Positions 1 through 12,581 of a stretch of 64,000 bases of DNA are shown piece after piece. The stretch comes from Gentiana macrophylla. Lineage: Eukaryota; Streptophyta; Magnoliopsida; Gentianales; Gentianaceae. Each line of letters opens with the position of its first letter. The first letter of the stretch is position 1. The DNA is taken from NCBI GenBank assembly GCA_026214975.1, contig CM047807.1, positions 68,737,824 through 68,801,823 on the forward strand. The letters are read 5' to 3'. The notes below the pieces were generated by a model. It did no database searches. It was not told the DNA's origin and was given only the letters and a program-made list of their open reading frames with translations. The translations under genes and the position numbers were made by a program.

Positions 1-1905
1 CAGCATGGTTATTCTTACTGTTTCTAGCATTAGATACAGGAATATTCCAATCATCATCAGTTGGGAACAGTCTACCTTTCCCCCTGAGATAAGTATCCCT
101 TGAATGATTAACATTTTTGGGTTTAGGATTCTTATCCTTGGAATATTTCTGTTTCTTACCCTTCTGTAGTCCAGCAGACTTTGTAGCAGGTCTGCTATCA
201 GCAGGTTTAGAAGGCACATCAGTCCTATTTTTGGATTTGTTCCTTTTATTAGGAGATGTTGACTTCTTTGACTTCTGATTTTGCTTCCTTGAAGCATTCT
301 CTCGTGAGGTTTTCTTGCCTCAAAGAACCTTCTTGGGAGTTGGATCTTGTGCAGGTACAAACTTAGGACGAATTCTGGCACTAGGTTCAGTATCCTTACT
401 GGATCCACTCTTTTTGGATTGTTGAGTTCCAAATCCAAGCCATGTTCTATCACCATAAGGCTTTCCATATTTGTATGCAGTAGAGGAACAAGATGGATCA
501 GCAGGTTCAGAGGCTACTGGATGTTCAGCAGGCTTATACTGATTCTGTCCAATATCTTTTTCCTTACCATTGAGAACCCTTAATTCAGCATAACCATATT
601 GTATTTTCCTCAGTTGATTGAGGATGGCATCCAAAGCTTATTCATTGTAAGAGTTTCTAGGATTTGAACTACAAGTTGATTCACAATCACTTCCAGCAGG
701 AGTGTTAATTGATACAGTATTGTATACCTCCTCTGTCTCATCCATATTAGCCATTAATGCATAATCTTCCATTTCAGCAACCAATGCTATGTCATCTAAT
801 TCATTTCCCTTTTCAGATTCCACTTCATACCCTGATTCATCTTCAGCAACCATAGCCTTCTTGCCATATCTTCTTTGTTGGCTTTTGGTCTTCAGTAGGT
901 CTGGACAGTCAGGTCTGATATGTCCAGGCTTTTTGCAATTGAAGCACAGATAATCAGGTTCCTTACTTTGTTTTAACTCGTGACATTCTGGGTTTGGAGT
1001 GTCACGGTTTCTTGCAATGAAAACATAGATAATCATTGTCTTTCTTTGGTTCTTCTTTCTTCTTTTCACTGAATTTCTTATTGAAATTCCTTGGAGAACC
1101 CTTTCCACCTTTCATTATTCTGATCTTCTTGCTCAGTAGTGCAATCTGCTCTTGCAACTCATCCAGTAAGTCATCATTAGCTTCTGATGCTTCTTCTTGA
1201 TGTGAGGCAGCCAGTGTTGTAGTTTTTGGCTCTTCCTTTTCAGTAGTAGGTGACAACTTCTTTTTGAATTCATATGCCTTAAGATCTGAGAATAACTTGA
1301 ATGTATCCTCTTCATGCAGTCTTCTCATTTCTTCTATGGCTGTCACCTTCATCTTCCATCCCTCTGTAGCAGGTAAAGCTTCCAAGATTTTTGTGTTGAT
1401 TTCTTCTTTTGAGTAAATAACACTCAGCAGGGTGAGTTCATCCAGAATTGTATTGAACCTAGATTCCTTTTGTTCAAATGGTTTCATTGGGTTTCATTTC
1501 AAAATTTTGGAACTTCTTCTTTGCCACACTAATTTTATTCTTCTTGATTTCATCAGTGCCTTCACAGATCAACTGTATTTTGTCCCAAAGTTCTTTAGCT
1601 GTTTTGCAATCTTTAACCTTCATGTACATGTTGCTATCCAAGGTTCTATAAATGATATCAATAGAAATATTGTTGAGGTTTTCTCTCTTCCTATCTTCAG
1701 CATTCCATTCTCTTTTTGGTTTTGGAATGTACTGAGTCTCATCTCCCACTGTTACAGCTTTGACAATCTCCAGTGGTCCATCTGTCAGCACATGCATCAT
1801 TTCATCATGAGTTGCAGCAAGGTAAGCCTGCATTCGACGTTTATATTCATCAAATCTATCTAGAGAACACATCAGCATAGTTCTAGCATACTGGTTGTAA
1901 TCCAT
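1..1905 (-). pseudogene. Copia (SIRE/Maximus-like) gag, copy A, broken
   Basis: Retrotransposon capsid/nucleocapsid gene. The start is the ATG at 1905-1903 (MDYNQYARTMLM), about 105 bases after the 5' LTR. The N-terminal part is the UBN2-type gag core (DGPLEIVKA, KELWDKIQLICEGTDE), then a lysine-rich coiled region, then CCHC zinc knuckles. The second knuckle is whole (CFNCKKPGHIRPDC). The first is cut by a frameshift near 1005, where CFHCKKP changes frame. A stop near 636 and further frame changes separate the C-terminal Ser/Pro/Lys-rich part, which runs off the window edge. It is collinear with copy B at 3592-5908, so the two are diverged copies of one family. SIRE lineage is inferred from the double knuckle and long gag tail. 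Confidence 0.85.
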
Positions 1906-2009
1906 GATGCAAGTCTTTGAAAATCAGTGATTTGAAAAAGTTTCAAAGTATTTTCTCAAGTACAACAAGTAGGATTAGTTCAGAACAGAAGCACTGATCC
2001 GATACCAAT

Positions 2010-3591
2010 TGTTGGTCCCTTGAAAAGGCTTTGGTTAAGTTTAGAGGGGGTGAATAAACTTAACACTTAAAACTTTTTGGAGTTGACAAACTCAAAGAAC
2101 TTCAATGACTGCCGATACCTCGGTGAGTCTGGCCGATGTACAATGAGTCTCTTGACAGTTAAGTTTCATGAATTTGTGCAAATGGAATTATATCAAATAT
2201 TAAGCCTTATTACTTGTTGTTAAATATGATACTAAGTATTAGATACTCAGTAGTGTATGTGTGTGATTTCAGTTGCTAGATTCAGTAGGTTGATGTGTAT
2301 AGTAAACTAAATGCAGAATATAAGTGTAGAAAGTAAGTAGGCAAGATTTATAGTGGTTCCAGGTGGTGTAATCCTGTCAGTCCACTCTTCTCCTATGATG
2401 TTGGAGGTAATTCACTAGAGATCTTTGATGTAGCTATTACAAAAATTCCTAAGTTGCTTGTCCTTCACCAATAAATATGGCTTCACAAACTGAACACTTG
2501 GAACATGTAGGATTGCTGCTCCAAAGTCTTCCACTGGTCCTTGAAGGGTAGGCTTGCCTCTTCACCAGCTCCACCACAAACAACAGTCTTTCACACCCAA
2601 CAGATGCTTCACTGTCTTCAACAGGTTCTTTATAAAATAAAGATTGAATCAAATAAATGATTCAGTTGCAGCAGCTTGATTAGGATGAAGTAATCAGCAG
2701 CTTGCAGGCTTCAAGTATGTATGCTTGATATAGCTTGAATGTAGAATACACTTGAAGAAATTCTCTGGATCAGTAGCTTTATGCTCAGTAAGTTCAGCAG
2801 GGTGTTTTTCAGCTCAGAAATATCTCGTATATTTTTCTCTTAAAATTCATCAATCATCATCTTTTTCTGAGTTGGAAGTCCTCTATTTATAGGTAGGATG
2901 GAATGTTACTTGTTTTTGAAATTCAAATATAGCCGTTCCTTGTTTTGTCCCATTTGACTTGCTTTCTGTCACTATTCATAGGACTGACACTGTCAGAATC
3001 CTTTTTGACAGTGCAATCTGTCCACCCTTGACTTATATGCATTGGATAAAATTCTGAATCATCCCAACGTCTTTTTAATCTCAACCACTGATTTGTTTGA
3101 TAAGTCAGAGGTTGTTAGCTGTCATTTTCCATGTAATCTTCCAATGTAATCTTGAATTAATCGAGGTATATTATCGCGAGTTCATCGATCTCTTGTAATA
3201 CCTATCGATCTATTTGAACGACAATTTCTTTGAGCATCAAATACAATGCAACTAATTTCTTTTATCTAACTTTTATTTGTGAAGTTAGATTACACCTTTT
3301 TGCAAATAACTAAGTTCCAATCACCATCCAATTTAAGGAACTTAGACCTTCTACACAAGGTATATGTAATCAGTTTAGGTCATCACAGACTTGCCTAAAT
3401 TCTGATTCCATATCCTTGACTTTAGTTACTTAGTTTGATCCCTTAGCCTTCATTAACTGAGTTTGAGCCCTCAGCCTTCAGTCTTCAGCAGGTTCCTGAT
3501 AAGTCTACTGACCTAACTACCCTACTAACCTGGAATAGTCTGCTGAACTCAGTCAGCTGACCTTTACAGTGCTTGTTTGATCAAACCTATG
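2010..3591 (-). repeat. Copia LTR A, truncated at its 5' (right) end
   Basis: In element sense this LTR ends ..CCAACA at 2010 and is followed by a tRNA-iMet-type primer site (ATTGGTATCGGATC), so it is the 5' LTR of copy A. It aligns over most of its length with LTR B (6014-7706) and, inverted, with LTR C (29040-30713). A TATA box (CTATAAATAG in element sense) lies near 2884-2893. The first ~90 bases of the LTR are missing. At about 3591 it abuts the protease motif of copy B instead of ending in TGTTGG. Confidence 0.8.
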
Positions 3592-5908
3592 CCTCATATG
3601 TCTAGAACATCCACTGTCAAAGTACCAGACACCCTACAAAACAAAGTTATCATGACCCTTGGCAAATTTCCATAAGGTCTTCTTTGAAAAGCATTGCACT
3701 TTTGTTCATATATGTATCCTACATTTCCATAAGATCTAACATTTGGATGTGTAGGATTCACATATGCTTTCTAGCCTTTTGGTACATAATGTTGTTTAAA
3801 GTGATTTCTATTATTAGAAGCACTAGCATAACCATAGGTTTGCTGTCTGTTAGGAGCAGCCTTGTTATATGGAGTCTGATGAGGTCCCTGCTGAGGTCTT
3901 GAATAAGTTCTCTACTGAGTCCTCTGCTGATTCCATTGCTGAGGTTTTACCCTAGCATTACGGTTATGACTGTTGTTTCTAGCAGTAGGGATAAGAATAT
4001 TCCAATCATCATCAGTAGGGAACAATCTACCTTTCCCTCTGAGATAAGTATCCCTAGAATGATTAACATTTTTAGGTTTAGGATTCTTATCCTTGAAATA
4101 TTTCTGATTTTTGCCCTTTTGTGGTCCAGCAGACTTAGCAGCAGGTCTGCTACCAGTAGGTCTAGAAGGTCAAGCAGTCCTACTTTTGGATTTACCCTTT
4201 TTATTAGGTACTGTTGACCTTTTTGACTTCTGATTTTGCTTTTTTGAAGTCTTCTGAGTAGGCTTTACTGCCTCAGCAACCTTTTTGGGAGTTCGATCTT
4301 ATGTAGGCACAAAGTCAGGACCAATTATGGTACTAGGTTCAGTAACCTTACTGGATCTACTCTTAGTATATTGCTGAGTTCCAAATCCAAGGCCAGTTCT
4401 AGCACCATAAGGCTTTCCAGATTTGAATGCAGTGGTGGAACTAGATTGTTTAGTAGATTTAGCAGCTACTGAATGTACATCAGACTTATGCTGATTTTGC
4501 TCAAAATATTTTTCCTTTCCTTTGAGAGTTCTTAATTTAGCTTTTAACCTTTCAACTTATGTTTGAAGAGCTTCTTTTTCAGCATTCACAATCTCATAAC
4601 CAGACTGTATTTTCCTCAGTTGATTGAGGATGGCATCCAAAGTTTCTTCATTGTCAGAATTTTTAGGATTTGAACCACAAGTTGATTCACAATCACTTTC
4701 AGCAGGAGTATTTACGGATACAGAATTGTATACCTCCTCAGTCTCTTCCATATTTGCCATTAAATCATAATCATCCATATCAGCAACAAGTGCAGTATCA
4801 TCAGATTCATTTCCTTTTTCTGATTCAACTTCATAGCGTGATTCATCATCAGCAACCATTGCTTTCTTGCCAGGTCTTCTTTGCTGATTCTTGTTCTTCA
4901 GTAGGTCTGGACAATCCGGTCTGAAATGTCCAGGTTTCTTGCAGTTGAAGCACAGATAATCAGGTTCCTTTTTCTGTTTTAGAGCAGGACAGTCAGATTT
5001 GAAGTGTCCTAGTTTCTTACAATAAAAACACAAGTAATCATTACCTTTCTTGGATTCATCCTTCTTCTTTTCACTTGATTTCTTTGTGAAATTCCTTGGA
5101 GAACCCCTTCCTGTTTTCATCATTCTGATTTTCTTGCTCAGTAGGGCAATTTTCTCTTTCATCTCATCCAGTAGATCATCTTGACCACCTGATGATTCTT
5201 CTTTATGTGCAGCAGCCAATGCAGTAGTCTTTGGTTCTTCTTTTTCAGTCTCAGGAATAAGTTCTTACTGAATTCATATGCCTTGAGATCTGAAAACAAT
5301 TTGAAGGTGTCTTTTTCATGTAGACTCCTGGACTCTTCTATGGCAGTAACCTTCTTCTCCCAAACCTCTTTTGCAGGTAGGGCTTCAAAAATTCTTCTAT
5401 TGATCTCTTCTTTTGTATAGATCACATTCAGCAGGGTGAGTTCGTCCATGATAGCATTGAATCTTGACTCCATTTGCTCAATGGTTTCATTTGATTTCAT
5501 CTTGAAATCTTGGAACTTTCATTTGGCTACACTGACTTTGTTTTTCTTTATAGCATCAGTGTCTTCACAGATAAGTTGCAAATTTTCCCAAAGTTCCTTT
5601 GCAGTTTTGCAATCCTTCACTTTTATGTACATATTGTTATCCAAGGTTCTGTATATGATATCAATAGCAATATTGTTGAGGTTTGCTCTTTTTCTATCTT
5701 CAGCACCCCACTCTCTTTTTGGCTTTGGAACATACAGAGTTTCACTGCCCACAGTTATGGCCTTCGTGATCTCCAGTGGTCCATCAGTCAGCATATCCAT
5801 CATCTCATCATATGTTGCAGCTAGGTAAGCCTACATACGACGTTTATACTCATCAAAAAGATCTTAGGAGCACATCAACATGGTTCTAGCATACTGGTTG
5901 TTATCCAT
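3592..5908 (-). pseudogene. Copia (SIRE/Maximus-like) gag and start of protease, copy B, broken
   Basis: Start at 5908 (MDNNQYARTMLM). In-frame stops follow within the first 30 codons and frameshifts near 5510 and 5215. The UBN2 core lies at 5519-5803 (KDCKTAKELWENLQLICED). Two intact CCHC knuckles lie at about 4920-5035 (CFYCKKLGHFKSDC, CFNCKKPGHFRPDC). The basic linker at 3700-4550 is rich in Lys, Pro, Asn and Gln. At the far end, 3598-3640, the Copia protease active-site motif is readable on the minus strand (WYFDSGCSRHM). Homology stops there and the sequence changes into LTR A, so everything downstream of the catalytic Asp-Ser-Gly (rest of protease, integrase, RT, RNase H) is absent from this copy. 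Confidence 0.85.
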
Positions 5909-5996
5909 GATGCAAAGCTTTGAAAATCAGAAACATGAAAAAGTTTTCAAAGTATTTTCACAAGCACAACAAGTAGGATTACTTCAGAACAGAAGC

Positions 5997-6012
5997 ACTG
6001 CTCCGATACCAA
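5997..6012 (-). promoter_or_regulatory. Primer-binding site of Copia copy B
   Basis: In element sense the LTR end CCAACA is followed by ATTGGTATCGGAGCAG. This matches the plant Copia site complementary to the 3' end of initiator methionine tRNA, with G for A at one position. The same site, one base changed, lies next to LTR A at 1995-2008. Confidence 0.75.
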
Positions 6013-6013
6013 T

Positions 6014-7706
6014 TGTTGGTCCCTTGAAAAGGCTTTGGTTAAGTTTAGGGGGGGTGAATAAACTTAACACTTAAAACTTTTTGGAGTTAACAAACTCCGG
6101 AATGTCAGTAGCCTGGTGACTGCTCAGTAGTCTGCTGACCACTCAGTAATCTGCTGACAACAGATTTTACTGGATTTGTTGCAGCGGAATATATTCAAAT
6201 TAAGCCTTGTAACTTGTTGTTAGAAAGATGATACTAAGTATTAGACACTCAGTAGTGTAAGTGTGTGATTCAGTTGCTAGTTTCAGTAAGTTGATGTGAT
6301 CAGTATACAAAATGCATAAATTAGATGTAGAAAGTAAGTAGGCAATTTTTATAGTGGTTCCAAGTGGTGTAATCATGTCAGTCCACTCTTCTCCTGTGAT
6401 GTTGGAGGAAATTCACTAGAGATCTTTGAGGTTGCAGTTACCAAAATCCCTAAGTTGTCTATCCTTCACCGATGACTATGGCTTCACAAACTGAATATTT
6501 GAAACAGGTAGGATTTCTGCTCCAAAGTATTCCACTGGTCCTTGAACGGTAGGATTGCCTCTTCACCAGCTCCACCACAAACAACAGTTCTTGACACCTA
6601 AGTTCTTCTCTGTCTTCAGTAGGTTTCTTGTAAAAGAAAGGTTGAATCAAATAATGATTCAGTTATCAGCAGCTTGATAAGGATGAAATGATCAGTAGCT
6701 TGATGTCTTCAAGTGTGTGAACTTGATGTAACTTGATTGCAGGTTACACTTGAGGAGTTTTCTGGATCAGTAGCTTTAAGCTCTGTGATGTCAGTAGGGT
6801 GATTTTCTTGATAAGAAACTTGATAGCTTGGAGTAGATTATTATTTTTCATCACTTCTATCTGAATCAGGAGTCTTCAATTTATAGGAGAGAATCATGTG
6901 ACTTATGTTTGAAATTCAAACATAGCCGTTTCAGATTTGTCTTCATCTTGACTTGCTTTCTGTCTCTGTACATAGTACTAACACTGTCAGTTTGCTTTTT
7001 GTCAGTTTTCAGTCTGTCCACCCTTCGACTTATGTCCATTGGTTAATCCTCTGAATCTTTCCAACGTTCTTTTCATCTTGGCCATTGATTTTTTGACAAT
7101 CAAGGCTTGTAATCCATCCTTATCTTTGTAATCTTCCAATGTAACCTTTGAGTAAATCGAGAATCATACTCGGTAGATATTTGACTTATTTTAGTCTGCT
7201 GATGTACATATATCTCAGCTGGCTAAAGTCTACTATGTTTTTAATAACACTTCAGCAGACTGCTTTTCATCTAACTTTTTATTATGAAGTTGGAGTACAC
7301 CATTTTGAACATAACTAAGTTCCAATCACCGCTTAACATATGGAACTTAGACCTTGTACACAAGGTATATGTAATCAGTTTAGGTCATCACAGACTTCCT
7401 TAAATTCTGATTTCATATCCTTGACTTTAAATACTAAGTTTGATCCTTTAGCCTTCAATAACTGAGTTTGAACCCTCAGCCTTCGGTCTTCAGCAGGTTC
7501 CTAACTAGTCTACTGACCTAGTTACCTTACTGACCTAGACAGGTCTGCTGATAAAGTCAGCTAACCTAATTACAATGCTTGTTTGATCAAACACGTACAA
7601 AGATCAAACACTAATAAACCTATACATTTGATCTAGACATCTTTTTGCCTTTGCTCTATAACAGCTAGTCTGGCACTCATCATTAAAACTTAAAATAAGT
7701 CCAACA
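6014..7706 (-). repeat. Copia LTR B (complete 5' LTR, 1,693 bp)
   Basis: The LTR is bounded by TGTTGG and CCAACA. In element sense it starts at 7706 and ends at 6014. It carries a TATA box near 6880-6887 and a C/T-rich end shared with LTRs A, C, D and E. It is the 5' LTR of copy B. Its outer end (7706) abuts CRM LTR sequence in the middle of that LTR, so this Copia element inserted into the CRM 3' LTR. The matching target duplication would lie outside the window. Confidence 0.88.
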
Positions 7707-8057
7707 CATATAATATGAGAAGAAATAATAAAATACAATTTACAAGCCCAAGAACTAGTAAAAGCAGGCTAAGTGGTGCCAAAACCCTATTATAGCCCAT
7801 TGTGCTTGAACTTGTGTTTTGTTCACTCCAGCTGCTCTAGCATGGCCCAATCAACATTTTGAACCTCTCGAGCTTGGATTATATTCGCCAATAGTGTCTC
7901 CTTCAGTTGTTCTTCTTCTACCATTGATGCCTTGTCAAGCAATTCAACAACTAGTGCATTTAATGCTTCTTTCATCCTTTTGGCTTGGAATCCAGTAACT
8001 GGTCCATCTCTTATCTTCAATGGATTTTTTGTAAGCTCCTTGGATGGTCCTCCATCA
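7707..8057 (-). repeat. CRM 3' LTR, truncated; carries the pol C-terminal extension
   Basis: It matches the inner end of the 5' LTR (14337-14684), for example the shared aagcccaagaactagtaaaa stretch. The minus-strand frame 8020-7823 encodes DGPVTGFQAKRMKEALNALV, the extension known from CRM integrases. It is in frame with the integrase ORF across a TAA at 8065-8063. A purine tract (aagagtaagggga) at 8058-8070 directly precedes the LTR start TGATGG. The outer ~620 bases of the LTR are missing at the Copia junction. Confidence 0.8.
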
Positions 8058-8062
8058 TCCCC

Positions 8063-9290
8063 TTACTCTTGAAAAGGATTTTCCCTCAATTCTCCTGCAT
8101 CAAATGGGGTTAAATCTGAAACATTAAAAGTAGCACTTACATTGAATTCAACAGGTAGATCCAGCTTGTAGGCATTATTATTCACTTTGGCCACAACTTG
8201 AAATGGTCCATCTCCTCTGGGTTGAAGCTTTGATATCCGTTTAATAGGAAATATACCCCTTCAAAAATGTAACTAAACCCAATCATCGGGTTCCAATAAT
8301 ACCTCTTTTCTTCCCTTGTTATGCTGTTTGGAATAAATCTGAGTCTGTTTCTCAATATTAGTTTTTATTTTTTCATGCAATGCTTTACTAGACTCAGCCT
8401 TATTTTTCAAATCCAAGCTTTCTTTTTCTTCACAAGGAATGGGGATTAAATCAAGAGAGCTCAATGGGTTAGAGCCATACACTCCTTCAAATGGTGAAAA
8501 TTAGTGGCACTAGGCGGGACTCTGTTATACCCAAACTCAACAAAAGGAAGAAAACTTTCCCAATTTTTAATGTTCTTCTGTATTATTGAACGACATAATT
8601 GTCTTAAAGTCCTTTTAACCACTTCAGTTTGACCATTAGTTTGGGGATGGCAAGTAGTAGAAAATAGTAATTTAGTACCTAACTTACTCCATAAAACTTT
8701 CCAAAAGTTACTCAAAAAATTCACATCACGATCACTCACAATAGTACGTGAAACTCCATGCAAACGCATAACTTCTTTAAAGAATAAATTAGAAATATAT
8801 GTTGCATCATTTGTTTTAGTGCAAGCAATAAATTGTGCCATCTTCTAAAATATGTCCACTACTACAAAGACCGAATCCTTACGACTTTTAGACATTGGTA
8901 AACCAAGAAAAAAATCCATAGAGATATCTGTCCAAGGTTCATTAGAAATTGGGAGTGGTTGATATAAACCATGAGGTTGTGTTTTGGATTTAGCCTGTTT
9001 AAATGTAATGCGATGATCACAAATTCCGTTTACATCCACACACATATTAGGCCAATAAAAAGTTCTTTTAGGACTTCTAACATTTTATTCATCCTAAAAT
9101 GACCCATTAAACCTCCCCCATAAGCTTCATTTACCAACAATTCTCTTATAGAACATTTAGGTATGTAAATTTTTTTACCACGAAAGAGATTACCATCACG
9201 CCTATAAAAATCTTTAAAACCAAATTGATCACATGCAGCAAGCATAGAAGCAAAGTCACCATCATTTTGATATAATTCCTTAATCATTTC
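8063..9290 (-). pseudogene. CRM-like integrase domain
   Basis: This domain inserts the element cDNA into host DNA. Near 9100-9200 are His/Cys-region remains ([16 protein letters not shown]). The catalytic core follows: first Asp in [21 protein letters not shown] (8930-8990), second Asp in IVSDRDVNF (about 8735), Glu in [13 protein letters not shown] (about 8620). The C-terminal GPY-like part is at 8120-8290 ([19 protein letters not shown]), ending [22 protein letters not shown] before TAA at 8065-8063. Frameshifts occur near 9045, 8843 and 8475. The usual family sequence continues after NPFQE into the LTR, so the TAA looks like a one-base change from a Glu codon. Confidence 0.82.
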
Positions 9291-10640
9291 AAACCCATGC
9301 AGTTTAGAATATAAAGTAGTGATTAAAGTATACCTTCGAGATAATGCATTGGCTACTTTATTTTCTTTACCACTTTTATACCGGATAACTTAAGGAAAAG
9401 TTTCAATAAATTCTACCCACTTCATATGCCTCTTATTTAATTTCCCTCGACCCTTAAGGTACTTTAAGGATTTGTGATCCATGTGAATCACAAATTATTT
9501 GGGACATAGGTAATGCTGCCAAGTTTTCAATGCCCTTACCAACGCATACATCTCTTTATCATAAGTGGAGTAATTTAACTGTGCAACTTTTAATTTCTCA
9601 CTAAAATAGGAAATGGGACGATTATTTTAAATAAGAACTGCCCCAATCCCAATCCAGAAGCATCACGTTCAATTTCAAATGCACAATCAAAATTAGGTAG
9701 TGCTAAGACAGGCGCACTAGTTAACCTTTCTTTTAAGAGTTCAAAATCTTCTTGTTGTCTTGCTCCCCAATGAAAAGAAATTTCCTTTCTAACCAACTCA
9801 TTTAAAAGAGATGCAATAGTACTGAAATCTTTCACAAAACGCCTATAAAAACTAGCTAGGCCATGAAAACTCCTCACTTCAGTAACAGTTTTAGGTGCGG
9901 GCCACTCTTTAATGGCCTTGACCTTTTCGGGGTCAGCCTCAATACCGTTGGCTCCAACAATGAACCCATGAAACACCACTTTATCCATGCAAAATGAACA
10001 CTTTTTGAAATTACCATACAAAGACTCCTTTCTATGTGTGTCCAAAACTACACGTACATGATGCAAATGCTCATCTTGACTCTTGCTATGGATCATAATA
10101 TCATAAACATAGACTACCACAAATTGACCAATATACGCACGCATAACATGGTTCATTAAGCGCATAAAAGTACTCGGTGCATTAGTGAGTCCAAATGGCA
10201 TAACTAGCCATTCATACAGACCAAACTTGGTCTTGAAAGCGGTTTTCCATTCGTCTCTCTCTTTTATTCATATTTCATGGTATCCACTTTTTAGATCTAT
10301 TTTAGTAAATATTATAGCACCATGTAACTCGTCCAACATATCATCCAACCATGGAATGGGATATCTATACTTGATTGTGATTTTATTAATTGCTCTACAA
10401 TCAGTACATATACGCCATTCTCTAGGTTTCTTGGGAACTAAAATGATAGGAACAACACAAGGACTAGTGATTTCCCTCACTTTACCCCTTTCCAATAGTT
10501 CACTTACCTTCCTTTGTATTTCTTTTGTTTCCTCTAGACTTGCTCTATAAGCAGGTCTATTAGGCAATGACGCCCTGGGAACAAAGTCAATTTGATCCTC
10601 AATACCGCGTAAGGGTGGTAATCAATATTGTTCCTCATTT
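9291..10640 (-). pseudogene. CRM-like reverse transcriptase and RNase H
   Basis: RT fingers and palm are at 10268-10567 (REWRICTDCRAINKITIKYRYPIP, FTKIDLKSGYHEI). A frame change near 10250 leads to the second part at 9590-10201 (MPFGLTNAPSTFMRLMN). The catalytic box reads VVYVYDIMIHSKS where the family has Y-x-DD, so one catalytic aspartate is replaced by tyrosine. The thumb follows (FHGFIVGANGIEADPEKVKAIKEWP, SFHGLASFYRRFVKDFS). RNase H remains can be read from 9290 to 9560 ([43 protein letters not shown]), with in-frame stops. The enzyme is dead by sequence. Confidence 0.82.
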
Positions 10641-10955
10641 GGATACACATCTTCATATTCCTGCAACAACTCAACAAACTTACCAGGCATAGACGGGGGT
10701 ATATCGCCCGTACTTAACAAGCATTCTTTAAATATATAATAAACACTTGACGCTTTTCCGGAATTGCCTTTTGCACGTGAGTTGTTTTAGCAAAGAAATT
10801 AGGCTTCCTTATTAAGTTCATTCGATGCATCCTTCTTTTCTTTAAGCTCTGACGCAACACTATTAGTGTGCACACTATTCACCGCAACCTTTACTTTTAG
10901 TTTCAATTCATGCTCTTTTCTAGAATTAGCCATTTTTACTTGGATTTCATGGATT

Positions 10956-12581
10956 TTATCTAGATTTAGTCAATACAATTTTCCTATTATTATGCTTAAA
11001 AGTGTATTGATTCAAAAACCCATCATGAATTGCTTTCTTATCAAATTGCCAGGGTCTAGCGAGCAAAATATGTGTAGAATGCATAGGAATCACATCACAC
11101 ACAATTTGATCCTCATAATTGCGAATAGAGAAAGATAGAAGAACTTGTTTAATAACTCCAAGTTCCTCACACTCATTAAGCCATTGCAGCTTATACGGGT
11201 TTGGATGCTTGATAGTCTCTAAACCAAGTTTATCTACCATTTCTTTACTTACCGCATTTGCACAACTGCCACTATCAATAATAATCATGCAAATATTACC
11301 TTTAACCATACATCTTGTGTGAAAGATGTTCTTTATTTGGTCCTCTGGACCCACTACATTTGGTTGGGCACTTAAGGCCCGCCTTACCACAAGTAGTTCC
11401 CCATTGTCCTCCATTGGATTAGTCATGTATTGATCCTCTTCCTCAGCATTCTCATGCCCTTCCTCCTCCTCACTTGTTGATTCATTGGGGCCATCTCTCT
11501 GTATAATCATCACACACTGGTTCAGACAATTATTGGAATAATGTCCTCTTCTTTTGCACCTGGAGCACACAATATCATGAGATCTAGAAGTATTAACATT
11601 AAAATTTTGTTCCCTACCCTTGTCTAACACCTTGTACTTTTCATGACCTTTGGGTGCACTAGTAGTAGTCTTAGGGGGCGTCCTCTTCGACCTGGCAAAA
11701 GGCTGAAAGTGAGAGGAATTCCCTTTTGATAAGAAATTCTTCTTCTTAAGTTGACTTTCAACTTTAATAGCCAAATGCACCATTCCTTGTAGATCAGAAT
11801 AGGGATGTAAGTCAATAGTGTTGGCAATCTCACTATTCAACCCACAAAGGAATTTGGCCATATTGTGGCTTCCTCATCCTCCTCAACATTGGCACGGATC
11901 TTGGAACCTCTATTTCCTAGTAGTAATCACCCATTGTTGTGGATCCTTGGTGGAGTACCTACAATTTTTGAATATGTTCACAATGATAATGGTTAGGTAC
12001 AAATCTTTTTTTCATTATCTTTTTCATCTCACTCCAAGTCTCAAATGGAACATCACTCATTCTCCTTCTAGTTGTCACTATTTGATCCCACCAGAACATT
12101 GCATAATCAAAAAATTCCAATGCCTCCAACTTTCCATTTTGTGTCTCACTATATTTGTTACAATCAAATACATACTCGACACTTTTTTCCCACTCTAAAC
12201 ACTCCTCCAGATTATGAGTCACCTTGAAAGGAGGAATCTTCATCTTGATGTTTCGAATACCATCTTGATGACTATTCCTCTTGGCCTCAGCATTTGATTG
12301 GGCATAAACTCATCATATTCTTCAGGTACATCATCAAGATCAAATTCCTGATCAACTTCATGTTCATTATCATGTTCAGTCTCAACATTAATGTGTCTTC
12401 TTGCAATGTTTGTGATCGATGCAATAGTAGCTCTCTGAACATTAGTTTGTCCTCTCGAGTCCCTCAACATGTTTTTCATATCAGTCATTTCTTCCATAAT
12501 TCGATTAACTTGTTGACAGACAGATTCAAGCGACAACTTAGCATAGGAAGCCTCAACTTTCTTACCATTCTCACTTGACAT
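10956..12581 (-). pseudogene. CRM-like gag and protease
   Basis: The start is the ATG at 12581 (MSSENGKKVEASYAKL), with an acidic segment at about residues 70-95. The frame shifts near 12240 into the capsid core (NLEECLEWEKSVEYVFDCNKY, YAMFWWDQIVTTRRR) and again near 11900 into 11861-10956. That part holds the capsid end (FLCGLNSEIANTIDLHPY), a CCHC knuckle (CSRCKRRGHYSNNC, about 11525-11570), an acidic linker and the protease (MIIIDSGSCANAVSKEM, catalytic DSG at about 11270). The final part (HILLARPWQFDKKAIHDG) is the conserved protease flap/end motif. Overall length is normal for the lineage, but the frame is broken. Confidence 0.85.
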
